Source: Lycocorax pyrrhopterus obiensis
Lineage: Eukaryota > Chordata > Aves > Passeriformes > Paradisaeidae
Assembly: GCA_014706295.1 (NCBI GenBank)
Contig: JACSVZ010000007.1
Span: 35,369,633 to 35,433,632, forward strand
Direction of reading: 5' to 3'
Length of the DNA: 64,000 bases
This document shows positions 49,201 through 62,700 of this stretch, piece after piece. Numbering within the stretch: position 1 is the first letter of the stretch; each line of letters opens with the position of its first letter. A program made the position numbers and the translations under genes. The notes under the pieces are model-generated. The model saw nothing but the letters and a program-made list of their open reading frames with translations, searched no databases and was not told where the DNA came from.

Positions 49201-50584
49201 TGTCACATAAAGGATTTCAATGCAAGCTTCTAAAGGTATTTGAGTTGTATTTAGTTAGTTGTTCTTCTTTCCAGCTTCTTCTTCAGTAAATGCTGGCCAT
49301 CTGTATATTGGAATGCTGCCTCTAAAATGGTTAAGATTGAATTAAGCTTATGTTTCTTATTGAAAGGAAAAAGTAAATTTAAAAAATCCAAGCAAACAAA
49401 CAAAAAAAATTCACAAAACACTCAGGTAATATTTTACAACTATGAAGTCCAATGTGGACATATTTTCTGTGGGCGAAACTGCTAAACAACTCTACAGTAA
49501 TTATTGCTAGATAATGAACATTTAATCTAGAGAAGTTACTAATTTATTATTATTACTGCAATTGATTATCAAGACTATTCTAATTTCCTTGTAAATCTGT
49601 TTTTGTCATACATTGGCAAAATCGACCTTTTAAAATTTTGCTTATAACAAAACAATAAAAAACAAGTAAATCCAATATTAAATGTAATTTTAAATGGATT
49701 TTTGTTTTACATTTCAAATTCTCATTTTGCTACTGAATTTTAATTATTAATCCTAGCTTAATGATAAGAATTAAATGCCTTCAGCTCATCAGATTTAGAT
49801 ATTTCAAAATTTATACAAAAAAATAATCCAATTGCGGGGATAATGAACTACAATACTAAGAGGTGAAACAGCACTAAGAAATAAAACTGCACCATTAAAA
49901 GTTTTATCTCAACATGTAACTGAAGAAAAGACCACAGTGGCATTTGGGAGGGCTATAACTCAAGCAATAGTACAGAATGAAAGTTTGTAATTTATTAATA
50001 GAAAACTACACCATTCAGATTTGCCCAATAAATGTGTGAATCCAATACAAGTCTGAAAATAGACTGAAAATGTATTGGTGAGTCAAATACTGCTTTGCAT
50101 TTTGAGCAAAACCTTGGTTTTCCTAAAAGATTTATTTGAGAACAAGACTAACAACTTTAGCAAGACTTGACAGCTCAAGTCCTTGAATCTTTCTGCCAAA
50201 GAAGAGCAATGAAGTAATGTTTTAAGTGTTCCAAATTAATATATAAAAAAAGCAAACCTCTTTATTAGAAATCGTACTTTCTGTTGATTTTCACAGGAGG
50301 CTAAACTAGCTAAAAGTTATCTGGAAAAGAGCATGACAATTTTTTGCTGATCCTTTCCTTCATGATACCAAGTGGAGGAGAGCGTAGGCAGGCAAAGGAT
50401 CTGAGGTGCTGTGAACAGAAGGGACATAGCAATCAAGATACAAGGCTGAAGTGGGATCACCATAAGCACAGGGGTGTAAATAAAGAAGTGCTTGTGCCGC
50501 AGTCTTGTGAGGGAATGTCTTATTCTCTTCACAGGGAGTCAGCACACTTAAGTGCCCTCTGAATTGCCTACACTAACGCACTCA
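40201..50584. other. Unannotated AT-rich non-coding DNA
   Basis: More than 10 kb lacks any gene, exon, RNA gene or repeat family I can recognise. Frames are at most 80 codons with no motifs. Local features are minor: a TA/CA run near 43495-43520, a small GC-richer patch near 43990-44060, and scattered oligo-A or oligo-T tracts. Confidence 0.55.
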
Positions 50585-51625
50585 GTCTGGGAAGGAAACA
50601 GAAAGAATTAGAAGTCTTTGTGCAGTTACAGGAACACGACCTCTTTAAAACAATGGAGACGTGGTGGGATAGATCATACAACAGAGTGCTGCAAAACACG
50701 AACACAGGCCTCTTAAGAACCACAGGCTGGGAATGCAAGAGGGAGTTGTCCTATGTGTGAGAAACAAGCTGGAATGCATGGAGCTCCACCTTGTGATGAG
50801 TGATGAGCTGGGAGCTGCTGTGCTGGGAACTGGTGGGCAGATCAACATGGGTAGCTCCTAACAGGCAAGGAGTCGTTGAGACCTTTGTCAGACAACGTGA
50901 AGAAGTCTCATATTCCCAGTCGCTGGTTCTTATGCCTGACATGTCACTCTGACATCTGCTAGAAACACAACATAGCAAGGCAAAAGCAAACTAGGATGTT
51001 TCTCAACTGCACTAAGCACAGCTGTCTGACACAGGTGATCCAGGAATTAATAAGGAGTGGTGTACCTGATACTTACAAACAGGGAAAAAGTGGTCAGGGA
51101 TGTGGAATTCAGAGACATCCTTTGACTGCAGTAACCATGGATAGTGGAAATCAGGATCCTAAGAGGCTGGACTAGAGCAAAAAGCAGAATCACCACCCTG
51201 GCCATCAGAAGCGCAGATTTTGGCCTGTTTCCTTTAATCAACAGAGACAAATGTGAAGTTCTGCACCTCGGGAAGAATAACCTCATGCAACATTGCCTTT
51301 TGGGGCCAATTGGCTGGAAAACAGTTTTGCAGAAAAAGAGAGAATCTGGTGGAAAACAAGTAGGGGCCAAAAATGTGCCCTCATGACAAAGCAGGCAAAG
51401 GAATCCTTGGCTGTAATTAGGAGTGTTGCCAGCAAGTGGAGAGAGGTGATTCTTCCCTGATATTCATCTGTGTCCAGTGCTGGGCTCCTCAGTACCAGAG
51501 AGAAATGGAGCTACTGGAGAGGTCCAAGTGAAGAGTTACAGAGGTGATTAAGGGACTGGAGCACCTTTCATATGAAGGCAGACTGAGAGAGCTGGGACTG
51601 TTTAGCCTGGAGGAGGGTTGGAGGG
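50585..51625 (+). pseudogene. CR1 LINE copy A, internally deleted
   Basis: It begins in the CR1 endonuclease region (ACAATGGAGACGTGGTGGG near 50651; AGCTGGAATGCATGGAGCTC near 50767). It continues to the block encoding ADFGLF near 51210, also seen in the copy at about 20.9 kb. It then jumps directly to the region far downstream that encodes CEVLHLGKNNLMQ near 51250. The RT core between these two points is missing, so a deletion of more than about 1 kb relative to the family is inferred at about 51230. Sequence resembling the ORF2 C-terminus (GCTGGGACTGTTTAGCCTGG near 51590) follows. The frame at 51144-51386 spans the deletion junction and is not a functional protein. The region 50360-50584 may also belong to it, but I could not confirm this. 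Confidence 0.83.
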
Positions 51626-51634
51626 GGGACCAGC

Positions 51635-51950
51635 TGGAGGTCAGTCACTAACAGCGTACTCCAGGGATCAAATACTGGCACCAATACTATTCAACATCTT
51701 CATTAATGACCTGGGTGATGGGGAAGGGTTTATCCTGATCAGGTTTGATATAAAACCTGGAGAAATGGCTATAATATACTAGATAGGTGTGCTACCATTC
51801 AGAGGGACATAAACAGGCTGGAGACTTTAGCAGATAGGAATCTTTTGAAGTTCAGCAAAAGCTTCGGTTGACCTTGCTCAAACAGTGGGATTGCACTACA
51901 TAGTCTCGAGAGTTCCCTTCCAACCTCAAAAAATATGTGATTTTCTGATT
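51635..51950 (+). pseudogene. CR1 LINE copy B, 3' fragment fused to copy A
   Basis: Just after the ORF2 C-terminal part of copy A, the order goes back upstream. The sequence CCAGGGATCAAATACTGGCACC near 51662 and TTCAACATCTTCATTAATGACC near 51690 belong to the end of the RT domain, which precedes copy A's last block in an intact element. It then runs with deletions to a CR1 tail (GTTCCCTTCCAACCTCA near 51912) and a weak terminal octamer near 51935-51948. It is therefore a second, 5'-truncated insertion or a rearranged duplicate, in the same orientation. Confidence 0.78.
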
Positions 51951-54900
51951 CAGTACTTGATGAGGTACATTCTGCATTTATTTTCACTGATGTTGATAGG
52001 ATATCATTAAGTGTCTAACCCCTCGAGGCATGCAATGAGCAAATGCCTCTGAGGGCTATGTACTATCCTGCATTTAGAAGAGATCATATCATAGGTTAAC
52101 AATCTTTGACAAGGGCTGTAAAAAATCAAGTATAAAAGACTTTGAAACAGCTCACTAGAAAGGACGACTGACTAATTATAGCTCAAGAAAATTCTACTAT
52201 GTAATTTCTAAGGTGATATTCCAAAGCTCATCAGAGTAGTTTCCTTCATATCTATTCGTTTGGATCAGGCCCCTTTTGAATAAAAAACCAGAGAGTGTAT
52301 AAAATGCACAAATAAGGAAACACTTCAAAAATACTATAGACAGAAAATATCTACCTCATATAACATTTTTTTGACAAAATAAACAAAGCAATCACATTAT
52401 CAGGAATCAGGAAATTACAGACTAGTTATGGAACTTCTACTGGATGGATCTTTTACAAAAGGAAAACTAGGGAATAAGCAATGAATAAATAATCTGGCCT
52501 CAAGAAATGCTCCTGTCATGTGTGCTGCAGCTTGTTACCTCACTTGTGATGATAAAGCTGTCTGAGGGTAAATGGTGCATTGAAACAACCTGTGTCAAAA
52601 TACTGCTCTTCTTATTTACTGTATTTGGAACATTTTTAAAGAATTTTTAAATTTAATTTTGGAAATGATGCCCCCAAGCTTTATTAGCGTTACTATAAGA
52701 GTGGAAAGGCTATAAACTTCAGATGAGAAGAGGGAGGACAAGGTGCCTGAGGAAGTGGGACTCTAATTTAGCTTTTTCTTCAAAACCAGAGAGAGTAGTG
52801 AAAGCCTAGCCCAAAGGCTGGATTTGTAAAAAGTATTTAGGTGTCCGAAGGTGTAGATGGATGCCTAGTGTGATCTCAAAGGCATTAAACATGAGTTTAA
52901 GGGGTGTTTCCAAAAGCGAAGAGCCTGTTTCAGTCTGTAATTGCCTAGGTAACTTTCAAACTAGATCTTAAGACTGTGAAAAGTGGCTCACAAAACAAGC
53001 AGCACATCTTATTCCCAAGTCAGATTACTGCTGAGTCTTACACTCCAGGCCTGAAATCTCTCGTGCCTTTAGATGACTCGTTGACCTTGGATGGAAAAAG
53101 CAGAAACATGATTTTTAGTTTGGTTTACATCAAATTATTATCAAGTACATCTTTATATTTTCTCTTTTGTGGATGCTCTTAAATCCTGCTCTGAATCAGG
53201 AAATAATTACTGAAAATTTGGCATGCCCTTTTCCAGATAAGTTTTCGCTAGTTCAATTGAACTGCCTTGTAAAACACATAATTTGATTAAGTCAATACAA
53301 TATTGGGTATAAATGTGAACCAGCAAAGATGTTTTCCTATGTTAACTCTGAAACTAGTGACTAGTATCTACCCTAGCTGATCCTTTACACATGAGAGAGA
53401 CTATAAGGCTATATGTGGTTTTGGAGATGCTTTGACCCTTTCTTTGTCATAAGCAAATCTCAGGGAACTGCACAATGAAAAGTATTCTGAGAAGACAAAC
53501 TTTTTACTTTTTGGATTAAGTTTGTATTCTTATTTTCTCAAATGCAAGTGTGTACCTCTGAAGGACTTTCTGCTATTTGCCTGAGACCAAGTTGTAATCA
53601 GTTCACGTATATGACTTAATGGAAGTTTGCTCCATTTGTTGTGTGGGACTTATTCATGCATGTGAAGAGGAAAAGAGATAATTTCTTCTTTTCTTCCATC
53701 ATTAAACCTGCATTCACTTTTGTTTAGTGAGAGCATCTGTTCAATTTCTTTCATATTATCAAGTAGTCAATGAGAGAAAAAGCTATAAAATATGAAGGAG
53801 GTAAATGAAAATGACAAGGAAAATTTAGATCAGGTACCACGAAAAATGACTGACTAAAAGACTTGAGGGAAAACCTCCCAGAGGAAGTCATGAAAGGTGT
53901 TAATCTAGAGATGTGCAAAATTCAACCGAAAAAAATTAGTTATCAGCAAGTGTGCATTAGGGAATGCAGCAGACAACTTAAGCAGGCTAGCAGATTTACA
54001 GTGAGGCACTACTGTTGCCTTGAAACATGCTCCCGACCATAGAGCCTCAGGGTTAGCAAGCTCATGCATTAAAAGACTTAATTACAGAATGTAATGGGGT
54101 GGTAAAGTTGATAGCCATCTTTTATGTAAAAAAAATTGGACAAGTGGACTGCTTTACTTGTAGTAAAACTAAGAGATTAAATCCATGTTTTCTAGAATAT
54201 GTTAATCACTCACACTTGCTCTGAGTGGGAAAATAGTTTTTCAAAGCACAAATTTGAAAATTTTGTGATCGTGGAGAGGATGAGGGAGATGAAAGAACTT
54301 TGTTGACTAGAGGTTCTGAAGATAGAAAGTAGCAGAATTTTAGCTTTTCAAAGAATGGTATTTCTTGAATGTGACAGCATTAACTCCACTGCTGTTGTGG
54401 CATGTCTTCAGTGCAATCTCCGGGTGATGGTCTGATGATTCTTGTATTTGATATACATTCAGCCTCCTCAAAGATGAGGGGAAAAACAGTGAATTCCTTC
54501 TACTTTCCAGACAAATACATCAGTTGCTAGCCAGTATTTAGCACAGGAAAAATATCTCTTCTTCACACTACAAAAGTGGTTGTAGCAGGAATTTCTAAGA
54601 TGTTCAGACTGGGAAATCTTAACAACAGCTGTGGACTGACGTGGTTCAAAAGAAAGCAGGACAGCACCCAGAGACAACTGGATTTCTAGGTTTTTACAAT
54701 ACTCCAGGAGCTTTTGTTTTGTTTTGTTATGCAAGCTTATGAAGCTCTATTTTTCTCAAAGATTGTCACACCCATTACACTTAGCCCAACACACATGCAA
54801 CGCCCCACTCTTCAGCTTGTCTAAGCTCTTTTGTCACAGCCTATTCCAAAACTTGTCTCTCAATATACCGTATTTTAAATAGAGTCGAAGAAAAGGTTTA

Positions 54901-56334
54901 AATTTTTCTGTCATTAAAAGAGTTTGTTAGAAGTCAAAAAGACCTCAAATATTAGGTAATTTTTGAAAAATATTTTGAATTTTGAAATTAAATCTTTTTC
55001 TCTCAAGAGAGCAAAGAATAAACCATTTTATTTGGCCTTTTAGCTTGCTTCTTTATATACCTCAGAGTTGTCATGAATTTGAATATTTATATTTTATTTT
55101 AACTGAAATTGGCATAACCTAAAGTAATGCAATACTGAATAGCACAGTGAGAACAGACAGACTAATTAGACAGAATAGAACAGACAATTACTAATTTAAG
55201 TATACAGTTCAAACCTATATGTCTTTGAGAATTCCTAAGGTTCAAGAACAAAGAAACAGAAATCACCTTTCCATGCTCTGAAATCCAAGGTTTTGGTTAC
55301 CTGCAAGTTAGCCTACTAAAGCCAAATCATCAGGGGCAGTTATTGAATAGAATGCTATCTATAAGGTGGATAAAAACTCAGCAACCTAAATGGTCCAGGG
55401 AATAAGATCTTTATCTTGGTAACTGTGCCGCATTATGTATAACATTACTGAATGCAAAGTGGAAGTGAAAACTGACTTAATTCTTCTAAAACAAGACAAG
55501 TTATTTTCTCACATAATTGCACTCCAATATGCATCATACTTCACTTCCAAGAAATTATTATTCTATCAACAATTTAAAATTTGATGGTGGTGTTATAGTG
55601 CAAAAATTTTTAATGCATTTTAGAAATACTAGTTGGAAGAAAAATTAATGTGATTTTGCTTCCTTTTTTTTGTTTGGCTTGAAGTGTCTGTATGCTTTTT
55701 TTTTTTCAATTAATTTTACATAATTCTGCTAGAACTGCAAACAGCTGGGTTTTACTCATTACTTAGGCTACATCAATACTATTATGTGTATTACCATGCT
55801 CTCAGAGCTTACCGCTAGGAGTACAGCAAACCATAAGGTTTTTCACTCTGCTTTTGTACTTGCTCCTTGATTTCTCTGCATCTGGTATGATTACTTTCTG
55901 GTGGCAATGTTCTAACTGTCTCCCTCACAGATCTAGATAGGACCACCTTAGGAGTAGATTTTTTTTTTTTTTTCATTTGGTGGAATGGGCTAAAAGCAGA
56001 ATTTTAGCAACATGACTATGAATGCATCTGAAAAGGTGAAGCGTTCATACTTCACCACCGCAGTGGTAGTGGTGATATATATGTAAACCTCTAAAGTAGA
56101 ACCACAGAATTATATAAAGGCCAAGTAATGTAATTTCCAGTCTCTGGCTTTATTGCAGGTGCTCAAATTGTACGGTCTTTTAAAAATTTTTGACTGGTGT
56201 TATATCACACAAGTGACACCTATTGATAAATTTTTGAGCACATAATCATTAAAACTTTGTAATATTTTGGTTGTATAGATCTATTGTAAAAATGTGGTGA
56301 GTAGGAAGGAACTGTCCTGATGACACAGGTGAGT

Positions 56335-56365
56335 TTATCAGAACAACGTTATCAGAACAACGTTA
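56335..56365. repeat. 14-bp perfect tandem duplication
   Basis: TTATCAGAACAACG occurs at 56335-56348 and again immediately at 56349-56362, followed by TTA. This is a simple slippage-type duplication in unique sequence. Confidence 0.85.
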
Positions 56366-58760
56366 CCAAAGAATTATTTCCACTTCTACATAGTGAAAAT
56401 GACGAAGTGAGTACTAATGAAGCTCAGAAAGAAATTTAGTATCTCCAAACAGCAGTCATAGATTGTCATACAACACTGCCTGATGATGCCTAAATATGAG
56501 GGATATACCTCTACTTTATGTTATCTACATTTGATAAAGACATCTTACATACTCAAGCATGGGGGCAGGTATCAGGGTTGGGTTCTAGACTTTTCTATAT
56601 AGGAAAGCATACTGGCAGGAATAACAACATTTCCTTAATAAGGCATCAGAGTATTGCCTTAAAGGTGACTTGTACAATGCAAACTGTCAGAACATTTGGG
56701 ATTTTGATAAATGAGCCTTACATGCAGGAGCTAGAAACAATTTCCGCAACTGATAACATCAGATCTTTATTTCAAGTGCACCTCCAGTTGCTGTCTATAT
56801 CCCTGCAGTGTGACCATTTTTCCTAATTAAGATTATCATCTCTGCCAGGCTGAACTGTATCTACATCAATTAACTTATTCAAATTGATTACGGAATAGGG
56901 CCTAGAAGGAATAATGTAGCACTCAGTGATATTTTCTTTCATATGTCTCTTTACACGTGCCTTTGTCCTTTGCTTTGATCTCTAAAAGTCTCACTGAATT
57001 GAAAATTCCATTCACCTCATTGAGACAAGTACCAGCCTACAACACTTTATCTGTGGGTAGAACACATTATACAACATGGGCACTACTGCAAAACCAGTAA
57101 TCAAAGAGATAACACTTCCAGTTTTATTATGTTTTCCTTACATAGGACCAAATTATACTGATTCTTACACCTTAGTAGCACTGATGGATGCATGGAGAAC
57201 AGTGTTTTTTGGGACTTAAAATACCTATGAAACCAAAAAACAGATTTTTTTTTACACTAAATAACTTATCAGGGTCTTTCAATCCATTAATATCAGTTTC
57301 ATTAGTCTACATAATAATAAAATTACCTGAAAAAAAGAGATTGGCTTGAACAGTGAGAATACCTTCATATGCTTCAAGGAGGGACTTATACATGAAGATA
57401 CTTTATTTTCTTCAGAAATTTTTTTCCTCCTAAGCCACACCACTTACAAAGAGGGTGGTTACCAATTGCTTCATTACTGCAAATGTTCTGTTATGATGAA
57501 GAGCTGCTGTGTAACCAGGATGGGATCCTCTAACATTTTATCAGCAATGAATTGACTTACACCTTCTTTCATACAGAACTTGCATTTTCAAATCCCCTTA
57601 TCTTTCTTAACCTTTCCAGAACTATTTCAACTTCATGCCTAAAATTTGATACTATTATTAGGTTTACGTAGACTGTGATAAAATCAGAATTTTGTCCTAA
57701 ACAGTTCAAGTTTTGCCACAAAGAATGCCAGAATTCAGGCTAATCTCTGGTAATGTAGGAGAAAGCTTTTCATGCATGTGCTTTCCCTTCAACCAGGTCA
57801 AGAGAAAATAACTGTAAAAACTAAGCTGACAGTATACTAACACTGTGCTTCTGTGAGGTTTATGCTTGCTTGATAAGAGACAGATGCCAAAGTGGGCATT
57901 TGTTTCAAGTATTGAAGAATAAACTTTCAAAACATATATCCCCTACACTGTGTAGTCATAGCCTCACACTTGGACCTCACACTGAGGAAACTTGTCTTTT
58001 AATCCATCTGGAAAAAAAAAAGATGAGGAAGGCTCCAAGGAGGAATAAATTGCTGGACTTGTAACTGTCAGTGACATTTGTTTTGTTTTCTTTTCCTGCA
58101 GATAGAATGAATTCTCAAACACAATGGGCTTAGGCTGACTTGCTTGACTTTGCCTGTCCCTACCCTAAATAGCACAGCTATGACACTGCAATACACTGCA
58201 GCAAGTGGTTCAGGAGTCAGGATTGTTTGTAAAAATCAGTGATTACAACAAGTTGCAACTTTAAAAAAAACTTCTCAGGTGGTAATGCATCTTTCAATTG
58301 AAGTATTATTCAATTATTTTCAGAAACATTGATATTAAAGTTATTTACAGTTGGTCTTATATTTCTAAATGAAAACCAGAGTCTGTGTAGACAAAATTAT
58401 GTCTTTGCTGTTTCCTTGAGGGAAGATATGGGAGGTGTTAACTTACCCTCCTAAGACAGTTCGAATTTTCTGAATACTTCTGTAGAAATTGCAATCTTAT
58501 TTTAAGTGAGCTAGACAAAATTTCTGATTAAACAAAACTGTGTCAAAATTACAATTCATTAAATTTGAAATACTTGTGCAGGGAGAACACAACATTTTGG
58601 CTTTGATATAATGACGTGCAGTCCAGGAAAGTGTTCTCTGCAAAAAAACATAAACATATACAAATATATATACACATTGGAAGCATATATTGTCTTTTTT
58701 TTTTGCCTACTCTACAGCTCACAAACCTGTGTGGCATGTTACTGTGCTAGATGCTTGCAC

Positions 58761-58782
58761 TATCTATCAGATAAGATAGATA
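58761..58782. repeat. Perfect short hairpin (8-bp stem, 6-nt loop)
   Basis: TATCTATC at 58761-58768 and GATAGATA at 58775-58782 flank AGATAA. The stem contains GATA motifs in both orientations. No function can be assigned. Confidence 0.6.
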
Positions 58783-59674
58783 AATGTATCAAAATTTAGT
58801 AACATAGGAAAAATTTGATTTTTTACTTACTTTATCCCTTTATACCCACTTTGAAATCAAGCAGATGTATTTTGGGAGTGTGTGGAAATGGACAGATAGT
58901 TTGAAGACACACACAGCTGTATTTCTTCAAATAAAAAGGTAAATATTAGCCAACCAGGTCATTTCTTGTCCTACAAAACATTCTTATAAATGATGCAACC
59001 TTGCAAACTCACCTTCTTTGTATTAAAGATCTTCTTTTATTTCTGTTACTGATATTGGAAGTGGAAAACAAAATTAGATCAATCAGTTTATCGTACGTTA
59101 AAGGCAAGAGAATTGGGGATTGTCATTCCAGAACATTGCCAGATTAGGACCACGTAAGCCTATGCATTCAATGCTTTAACAATAATTATAGAAGCATTTT
59201 TAGGGCATGCCCATATTAGCGTGCGTTTATTTTGATGGAAGAAAATGTTAAATGTAGTATTGGAAAAATGCTTAGTTGGACAACACATATTAAAAACATG
59301 ACTGCAAGTGTCTTTTACTGCTGTTGAATACTTAATGACTATCTTTGCAAGAGCTGGGAGTGGAGCTTTATAGAAGAACAAGCATCAGGGTTTGCCCAGT
59401 GATTTTTGTATGCACAGCATTTAGGATAAACATGCCTAAACTGAAATGGCAACACTTAATTGTTTTTAATAAAAACGTTAGTAATCATATTGTCAATTCA
59501 TTACAGTACTGTGTGATTCTGGAAAATGTTTCTTTTCTGGAGCATGCCCTCCTACATAAACAAAGTAAACTCTTTTCAAGTCTTATCCTTTGTATCTCTA
59601 TCTAAGTTCACCCTTGTGAGGAATGTCCATCTATTAACATCGAATTTTGAGCAGGATTGGTTGACACAGTGAAT

Positions 59675-59705
59675 AATTCCAATTAGTGATTAATTCCAAA
59701 TTAGT
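59675..59705. repeat. Short direct repeat with TAAT-type core
   Basis: AATTCCAATTAGT at 59675-59687 is repeated as AATTCCAAATTAGT at 59692-59705 with a 4-bp gap. The unit contains AATTAG, a homeodomain-like core, but this is AT-rich DNA and the pairing may be chance. Confidence 0.6.
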
Positions 59706-62700
59706 ACCCCCCACGTTAAGTACTGATGAAAGAAGATTGAACTTCAACCATACCATTTAAATTTTACAGAATAACCCCTCACTGTTCCTAGAAGTCATAG
59801 CTTTCTTGCCAGGGCTTTCATTTGAACAAAAATCTCCATTGATTTCACTGGAATTCAAACAAAGTCAAAGCTGGAAACTTTAGAGACCCTTAGCTCCCTT
59901 TGACAAGTTTTCTGTAATAGATTTTTCTCTTCTAAGTCTTTAGTCTGGGAAAATAACACCATAAATATGTCTTTTAGTTATTATATTTATAGAGTTGCTC
60001 TCTTAGGCTGGATACTTCATCACTTCAATTGTTACTGGTTTCTACAATAATTTTGGTCACCACTACAGAGCAGTTTAGCACCTTCAAAACAGATTCTCCG
60101 CCAACCCACAACAAGCTTCTGCAAACTTTATGGTTAGCCCGTGAGTAATATTATTGACTGACATACAAATCTGCAGATAAAAGTGATATACTTGCCTACA
60201 TGGGGGCAAATTTGGACAGCTCATTCACTGACGTGTCCTTTTTTATACCCACTTTAGCTTTGCGTAAACACATGAATTAAAGATTTAAATTGTTTATATT
60301 TGTATATAGAAATATGCATGTTCCATTAAAATAGGAATTAGTGTTTTTCATCAGGAGTTCTGCTTGAACGTAATGTAGACAAATTCATATGGCATTTGCA
60401 GAAAAGGGTAGACATATAAACCCATGGATACCAGGAACTCTACTAGGCCCACTGATGCTGGGAGCAAAAAATAACCCAATTTCTCACTTAAAATTATACT
60501 TAGTGATGACACTCCATTACTTGCCTTGATGACCTACAATAATGATAATATTAATGCATTAGTCACATGCAATCAAATTGGCTCCCAGTAAGTAATGCAG
60601 TCTGATTAGGAACAGCCTTTGTTTCAAAATTTCCCTTTTTCTTCCCTGTATAGCAAGTGATGTCATTTGATTGGGAGGAAAAAATGAACTGAATTTCAGA
60701 TGGCAAATTGATTATAACAAGACATCTGAAAACACTTCTTTTTTTAACCAGAATAAATTTCTATGAGATTTGAGTTTATTGACAGGGTATGACTAAGAAT
60801 TCAGTGAAAATACACCTGCTCTTTGAAGCATTATAATCAAAAGTAAAATATTTTTTTCTTTTTGTAAACCTTTCTGTATGATGTACTTTTGGAGTCCTGT
60901 GACATTTGTAAAATCACACTATTACTACTTCTTCAATCTTATCCTCTACATCTCAGAGTCTGCAACTGCTCGTGCTTAGATGTGTTCGTGTGGTAATATA
61001 AAGTTTGAAGACAATATATCAGGACACCAACTCTTTTAACTCAGATGAAGGAAAATTGCAAATTAGATCATTTAATACAAATTGGATGCAAATTATTTAG
61101 TACTTCTAGCTACAGTGGCTTACAGCCATGTGTATGATTAAAATGTTCACACGAACAGACATGAAGGCTAGCAACGATATCGCCGATGTTTCCATCAACT
61201 GTCATGTAAAAAGAGGTTCTCAACTATGGCCCTCTTCTGTTTACATTTTATGTTCTCAAGATCAAAATTCTCAAAGCTCCAATCTGAATTTAAAATTAGC
61301 ATGCCCAGTAGAAATTGAAATGTTTCAATGATGTATGTTACATCCTCTAGGTACTGAAAGAGGAATAACGTACTGTGCCAAGAATAGCTGCTGCCAGGTA
61401 AGGCTATTATAAAATTTCACTGGTTTTCAAAAAGTCTGGAAGGTGACACATTGCCAAGTGAGCTTTTAGAAGAGAAAACAAGCAACTGATTTTAAAATGA
61501 TGTTTACTTTGTATCGATACATCAGAGTAAAAATATTAGTGTTAATTCCCCCCCTCCACACACACACTTTATTGAGAGCTCATATTAAATAACAAAGAAC
61601 TCCACTTATTTAGGGAAATACATTGAAAAACTGAGATACAACTTCATATGGTTTCAAAGACACAAATTTGAAATCTGATTATCCTGATATTTTTGCTTAA
61701 AGGTATTTTTGTCATCATAATATCTTCAGTAACATGAAGGTTCCTTAAGATACTTTGCAGCATTGAAGGCAACATCAGGAAAGATAATACTATCATTTTA
61801 CTTATATTAATTTATGTATCTGGGTTATAAGCTAAGGCCCTCTGAAGGTTTTCAAGAGCTTTGAAAACATCCTGCTTTCTTGAGTATGCTTTTAGTTTAT
61901 CTTTATATAGTCTCAAGGTAAAAATTGATAAAACTATTATAAAAATGACAAGAACTAAATAAAATTCTCATTCTTGTTGAGTAGTTGAATACCATAGTTC
62001 TCTGATTTTATTCTTACTACTGACATTTAATTGAATTCCAATGACATCAAAACTAACTCAGTAGTCCCACAGTACTGATTATTTAGCAATAATTAAATAT
62101 TGCAAATGGTCTGAAAAACCAAGCTGATATGCAAAAATTGAGTATAAGAATTTTAAATTAACAGCACTGAGAAGGGACTACAAACAAAATAATTATAGGA
62201 ACATTTTGAGAGAAAATGCACTATGAACTATAAAATGCTTAAGAAAAAATCTTCCGCAATTTGCATTTTTTTTTAATAGTTCTGAAACCTTGGACTGTGT
62301 TACTAATATGTAGGGCAGAATAATAACTGTGATGGTCACATAATCATACCCTGGGAGTGTCATAAGTTCTCACTATAAGCCTGCCTGCTGGAAATACTTT
62401 GCACAAAGGAAGAGACACATCTCCAGAAGGAACAATAAAGATGATTAATCTGGCAGACAAACTACTGAGTGGTAGGTTTCAACGGCTTCATGTGACTCTA
62501 AAATTGCCTTGCTGATTTAGGACAGTAACTATCTGCTTAGCACACTTCCTTTACCAAGAAAGGATAACAGTTAATACACCACAAACAGAATCAATATTAA
62601 AGAATGGTTTAATATACAGAAATTCATACAAATGATCACTTCTTGAAGTGCCATATGAGGCCACTACCAACAACCACAACTGGATTATATATTTCCTCAA

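Noticed and set aside
51047..51370. 107-codon minus-strand open frame
   Set aside because: It is antisense to the degenerate CR1 copy A and has no independent similarity.
56518..56826. 102-codon plus-strand frame
   Set aside because: No recognisable domain, no splice or promoter context, and a length within chance expectation for 64 kb.
61201..61260. Sequence resembling a hAT terminal repeat (GGTTCTCAA)
   Set aside because: No matching inverted terminus or 8-bp duplication was seen nearby.
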